Assembly (NCBI GenBank): GCA_903851035.1
Contig: CAINND010000114.1
Location: forward strand, 21,392 to 85,391
Length of the DNA stretch: 64,000 bases
From: an uncultured Acidobacteriota bacterium
Lineage (GTDB): Bacteria; Acidobacteriota; Terriglobia; Terriglobales; Acidobacteriaceae
Direction of reading: 5' to 3'
The notes under the pieces were generated by a model, which searched no databases, had not been told where the DNA came from, and saw nothing but the letters and a program-made list of their open reading frames with translations. The position numbers were made by a program, and so were the translations under genes. Within the stretch, counting starts at the first letter, position 1. Each line of letters begins with the position of its first letter. Below are positions 61,318 through 64,000 of this stretch, piece after piece.

Positions 61318-62280
61318 ATGAAGTTCTCTGCGCGCCTGTGGATGCTCGTAGCCGTTCTCTTCTGCACTGCCTGCCTGGCCATGGCCGCCGATGACGACAG
61401 CCAGTTGCTCAGCCAGCCCGGAGCCACCTTCCGCCTGCCCGCGCCGCACGGCCCGTGGTCGGTCATCGCCTATGGCGACATGCGCTTCACCGATCCGTCG
61501 AACAACAAGGTCACCACGCCCAGCGCCCGCCGCGCCCTGGTCGAGCGCATTGCCCAGGAGCATCCCGACGCCCTGCTGCTCAGCGGAGACGTGCCTTACA
61601 ACGGCGCCAACGCCAACGATTACGCCGTCTATCAGCAGGAGACCGCAAGCTGGCGCAAGGCCGGACTACACGTCTACCCCGCCATGGGCAATCACGAGCT
61701 GCACGGCGGCGACAGTCTGGAAAATTGGTGGACGGCCTTCCCCGAGCTGCGCAACCGCCGCTGGTACTCCGTCGAATTCGGCGAGAGTTACTTCATCGCC
61801 CTCGATAGCAATCTTCCGCTCACCGAGGGCAGCCGCCAGCAGCAGTGGCTGGCCGAGCAGTTGCGCTCTCTGCCCAAACAGACGCGCTGGCTCTTCATCG
61901 CGCTTCACCATCCGCCACTGGCAGATGGCATAGTCCTCAACCCAACCCACAACGTGCGCCCAAATGAGGCAGCTCTGGCCCAGCAGTTGGAGGCCGCCGC
62001 CCCCAAGTTGCGCGCGCGCATCATCGTCGCCGCCGGACACATCCACGCCTATCAGCGATTTGAGCACAACGGCGTCATCTATCTTGTCAGCGGTGGCGGC
62101 GGCGCAACCCAGCACCTCATCCGCCGCACTCCGGCCGATCTTTATCAGGACAACGTCTATCCCAACTTCCACTACATTCGCTTTGAGAGTGCAAAGGATG
62201 CCCTGAAGGCCACCGTCTATCGCCTGGACGACAACAACAACTTCGTCGTCTCAGACGCCTTCGCCGTCCCGGCAAAGTAG
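61318..62280 (+). CDS. secreted purple-acid-phosphatase-like metallophosphoesterase
   Basis: A 320-residue exported protein with signal peptide (WMLVAVLFCTACLAMAAD). Calcineurin-type motifs appear in purple acid phosphatase style: LLSGDVPYNGAN (GDxxY), AMGNHELHG, ALHHPPLAD and AAGHIHAYQRF. The first motif reads AYGDMRF, with Arg where His or Gly usually stands. Most metal ligands appear intact. It probably hydrolyses phosphate esters outside the cytoplasm. It stands alone, with a clear GAGGTGAG ribosome site just before the ATG. Confidence 0.85.
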   Translation: MKFSARLWMLVAVLFCTACLAMAADDDSQLLSQPGATFRLPAPHGPWSVIAYGDMRFTDPSNNKVTTPSARRALVERIAQEHPDALLLSGDVPYNGANANDYAVYQQETASWRKAGLHVYPAMGNHELHGGDSLENWWTAFPELRNRRWYSVEFGESYFIALDSNLPLTEGSRQQQWLAEQLRSLPKQTRWLFIALHHPPLADGIVLNPTHNVRPNEAALAQQLEAAAPKLRARIIVAAGHIHAYQRFEHNGVIYLVSGGGGATQHLIRRTPADLYQDNVYPNFHYIRFESAKDALKATVYRLDDNNNFVVSDAFAVPAK

Positions 62281-62286
62281 TCTCCG

Positions 62287-63129
62287 CTATTTTCCGCTGC
62301 GGTAGCTGCCCAGTATGCGCAGCTCCACCGCGCGCGGCTCCAGCTCGGCCAGTGCCTTCTGCATCCGCGGGTCGTCCGCTGCCGCCGCCACCTCAAGAAA
62401 AAAGCGGTAGTGCCACGGCTCGCCCACCAGCGGACGGCTCACCAGGCTCATCAAATCTACCTCGTTGGCGGCAAACGGCTCCAGCAGCCGGAACAACGCG
62501 CCCGGACGATTCGCCACCGTCAGCACCAGCGCCGTCGCGTCTGCGCCCGCCACTTTTTCCGCCTCTGCCTCCGGCTTCAGCAATCCGAAGCGCGTGTAAT
62601 TTTTCGCATCGTCCTCCACTGATTCGGCCAGCACCACGGCGCCATACTCACGCGACGCGCTCTCACCGGCAATCGCCGCCTGCGTCACGTCGCCCTTTTC
62701 CATCACCATGCGCACCGAGCCCGCCGTGTCCTCGGCCACCGCGCGCGCAATCTCCGGATGCATTCCGAAGAATCGTTCGCACTGCGCCAGCGCCACGGGA
62801 TGCGAATGAATCCGTCGCACACCCTCCAGCGTCGCCCCCGGCACGCCAATTACGCAGTGAGCAATGCGCAGCACCACCTCGCCCACCATGCGCAGCTCGC
62901 TCTGGTACAGCAGGTCGTAGCAGCGCAGCACCGGACCGGCCAATGTGTTTTCCAGCGGAGCGAGAATCACATCCGCGCGCCCTTCCGCAATGGACGCGAA
63001 CATCGACTCAAAGGTCGGGCACGCCACCGTCTGCACCTGCTCGCCCAGCAGCTTGCGCGCTGCAATCTGGCTAAAGGCTCCGGGCTCGCCCTGGAACGCA
63101 ACTCGCGTGCTGCCATCTGTCTTATTCAT
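62287..63129 (-). CDS. pheA: prephenate dehydratase
   Basis: A 280-residue monofunctional enzyme that makes phenylpyruvate from prephenate. The dehydratase domain (1-190) carries FQGEPGAFSQIAA, PLENTLAGPV, IHSHPVALAQC and the catalytic KNYTRFGLL. The C-terminal ACT domain (about 200-275, VANRPGALFRLLEPFA and SRPLVGEPWHYRFFLE) is the phenylalanine-sensing module. The start overlaps the chorismate mutase stop by four bases (ATGA), so the two enzymes are made in coupled fashion. Confidence 0.95.
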   Translation of the reverse strand: MNKTDGSTRVAFQGEPGAFSQIAARKLLGEQVQTVACPTFESMFASIAEGRADVILAPLENTLAGPVLRCYDLLYQSELRMVGEVVLRIAHCVIGVPGATLEGVRRIHSHPVALAQCERFFGMHPEIARAVAEDTAGSVRMVMEKGDVTQAAIAGESASREYGAVVLAESVEDDAKNYTRFGLLKPEAEAEKVAGADATALVLTVANRPGALFRLLEPFAANEVDLMSLVSRPLVGEPWHYRFFLEVAAAADDPRMQKALAELEPRAVELRILGSYRSGK

Positions 63130-63407
63130 TTCGCCCCCGCGCCCAGCGTGTGCTGCAGCCGCCGGCTCTCGGCCAGTATCGTCCCAAAGATGCGACGAAT
63201 GCTCGCCGCGTTCAGCGGCCCCTGGTTGCGCTCCACCAGATTGCTGAGCACCGCCGCCTCGCGCGCCTCGTCGCTCACGGGCAGCGCGTGCTGCTTCTTC
63301 AGGCGGGCGATCTCCGCCACCGTCTGCGCGCGCAGATTGATCAGCTTCAACAGCTCCGTGTCGAGCTCGTCAATCGCCGCGCGCTGCTGGTTCAATGCCG
63401 GATTCAT
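63126..63407 (-). CDS. aroQ: chorismate mutase, AroQ type
   Basis: A 93-residue all-helical enzyme converting chorismate to prephenate. Family pattern: RAAIDELDTELLKLINLRAQTVAEIARLKKQ at the first long helix (active-site Arg and Lys), then VLSNLVERNQGPLNAASIRRIF. The start at 63407 has GAGGAG nine bases upstream; the longer frame to 63635 is non-conserved. With pheA it forms a two-gene phenylalanine branch unit, the split form of the bifunctional P-protein. Confidence 0.93.
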   Translation of the reverse strand: MNPALNQQRAAIDELDTELLKLINLRAQTVAEIARLKKQHALPVSDEAREAAVLSNLVERNQGPLNAASIRRIFGTILAESRRLQHTLGAGAK

Positions 63408-63476
63408 CTTGATTCTCTCCTCGTCCACATCTGGCCAAAAGGCCATGCCATTTAGGATTGCCTGCAAAAATACAAA

Positions 63477-63499
63477 GGCCGCGATTCGCGATCGCGGCC
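63477..63499 (-). terminator. hairpin terminator for the gene at the right edge
   Basis: GGCCGCGA and TCGCGGCC pair around TTCGCGA. On the minus strand it is followed by TTTGTATTTTTG, 27 bp past the stop of the partial gene. Confidence 0.65.
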
Positions 63500-63525
63500 G
63501 GTGCGGAAAACTGTGTGCGTATCTC

Positions 63526-64000
63526 TTAGAGCCCCACTCCCACTGCGCACACCGCCCTGCCCCGCCGCGATGTAAACTCGCGGTAAGCAAAAAAGCCGAA
63601 TGTAAATCGCTGATTGCGCATAAGCTCTGCCTCAAACGTTAGCGTGAATCGCGGGCAGGTGTCAATTGCCAAGCGCCCGTCGGGTGCCCTACCCTTCCGC
63701 CATCCTTTGGCGGAGGGTGGGGTAGTTGCTGTTGCTCTTAACCTCCGAAACTTTGATACCTTGAAACCTCTGAAACCAAAATCTCGCGGGTGCCCCATCC
63801 TAGCCGCAGTTGCTAGGGTGGGGTAGCTGCTTTTGCCTTTGTTCTTGCTCTTGTTCTTGTTCTTGCTCTTGCTCTTGCTCCTGCTCTTGCTCTTGCTCTT
63901 GCTCCTGCTCTTGGGAGTGGACGCGGGCTTGGACGTCGACTTGGACTTGGGCGTCGTTGCCGCTTTCGAGGACGACGCTGGCTCGGTCTTGCTCTTGTCG
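63526..64000 (-). CDS. partial gene with Lys-Ser/Arg-Ser low-complexity region
   Basis: An open frame runs from the right edge to a TAA at 63526, at least 158 codons. The upstream part is Lys/Ser/Thr/Pro-rich (KTEPASSSKAATTPKSKSTS) with strong GC3 bias. A hexamer array then codes repeated Lys-Ser, Arg-Ser and Lys-Asn pairs. Next come residues encoded by two hairpin repeat units, and finally a C-terminus ending RGRAVCAVGVGL. That last stretch (FFAYREF...RGRAVCAVGV) faintly recalls the end of YfiH/laccase-domain proteins, but this is weak. The first codons are outside the window. It may be a real gene whose 3' end was remodelled by repeats. Confidence 0.5.
   Translation of the reverse strand, partial: DKSKTEPASSSKAATTPKSKSTSKPASTPKSRSKSKSKSRSKSKSKNKNKSKNKGKSSYPTLATAARMGHPRDFGFRGFKVSKFRRLRATATTPPSAKGWRKGRAPDGRLAIDTCPRFTLTFEAELMRNQRFTFGFFAYREFTSRRGRAVCAVGVGL
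63681..63728. repeat. hairpin repeat unit A
   Basis: CGGGTGCCCTACCCT at one end and AGGGTGGGGTAGTTGC at the other, around a CCGCCATCCTTTGGCGG hairpin. Its ends match unit B. Confidence 0.7.
63787..63830. repeat. hairpin repeat unit B
   Basis: CGGGTGCCCCATCCTAGC and GCTAGGGTGGGGTAGCTGC pair around a short loop. Same outer sequence as unit A with a different hairpin core. Confidence 0.7.
63834..63912. repeat. degenerate hexanucleotide tandem repeat
   Basis: About thirteen units of CTTGCT with variants CTTGTT and CCTGCT. As hexamers they keep the minus-strand frame (AAG AGC, Lys-Ser) whatever the copy number. Confidence 0.85.

Noticed and set aside
63834..63912. CRISPR-like array
   Set aside because: The units are contiguous hexamers without spacers.
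63764..64000. Minus-strand frame reading the hexamers as Gln-Glu repeats
   Set aside because: It stops at the TAG within repeat unit B and has weaker GC3 bias than the Lys-Ser frame, which stays open to 63526.

Overview
The window is a GC-rich, gene-dense bacterial chromosome segment. I infer an Acidobacteriota-type organism (Terriglobia-like). The inference rests on the mix of a PafA-type phosphatase, class 1B dihydroorotate dehydrogenase, several PilZ proteins, a free-standing TIGR00300-type protein, GC-rich interspersed hairpin repeats and many secreted proteins of no known family. No marker gene here fixes the phylum, so this stays an inference. No phage, insertion sequence, CRISPR array or rRNA operon was seen. 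Four tRNA genes are present: His-GTG, Arg-TCT, Thr-CGT and Pro-TGG.

Layout. 1-7.3 kb: the end of purB, a divergent-motif dxs, a TetR/DHA2 efflux pair with two matching palindromic operators, a 2H phosphoesterase and a UDP-glucose-dehydrogenase-like protein that has lost its catalytic residues. 7.5-18.4 kb: tRNA-His, the butyrate pair buk/ptb, an M50 protease behind a frameshifted zinc-ribbon membrane gene, an FmdB zinc ribbon, a YheT hydrolase, tRNA-Arg, an MFS carrier, an acyl-CoA dehydrogenase with a PilZ protein, a MerR-like/TPR protein and tRNA-Thr. 18.7-32.2 kb: a YbiT-like ABC-F ATPase, a lytic transglycosylase/amidase operon, alaS, a tandem PilZ protein, a HhH-GPD glycosylase overlapping recX, and pilT. 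32.4-39.9 kb: a TetR-controlled DevCAB-type exporter operon, TIGR00300 protein plus ilvE, a half-size TauE and a TonB-like protein.

39.9-41.4 kb is the clearest accessory signal. Two ~97-bp direct repeats, both reaching into the last bases of tRNA-Pro, flank about 1.2 kb of visibly AT-richer DNA with one unknown membrane-protein gene. 41.7-54 kb holds an HDAC-family protein, ffh, rnhB/PIG-L, a 1144-residue protein joining a GH18-like hydrolase, a NodB deacetylase and a GT2 synthase, a divergent GT39 transferase, and a serS operon whose SerRS carries two unusual insertions. 54-64 kb holds secreted proteins, a PafA-type phosphatase, pyrD, an MBL hydrolase, a small ORF coupled to a GNAT gene, a purple-acid-phosphatase-like protein and aroQ/pheA. 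At the right edge an open frame contains an in-frame hexamer repeat coding Lys-Ser/Arg-Ser.

Most genes are housekeeping or envelope-related. The best leads for something undescribed are the tRNA-Pro repeat-flanked cargo, the single-chain synthesise/deacetylate/cleave polysaccharide protein, the UGDH-like pseudoenzyme and the SerRS insertions.
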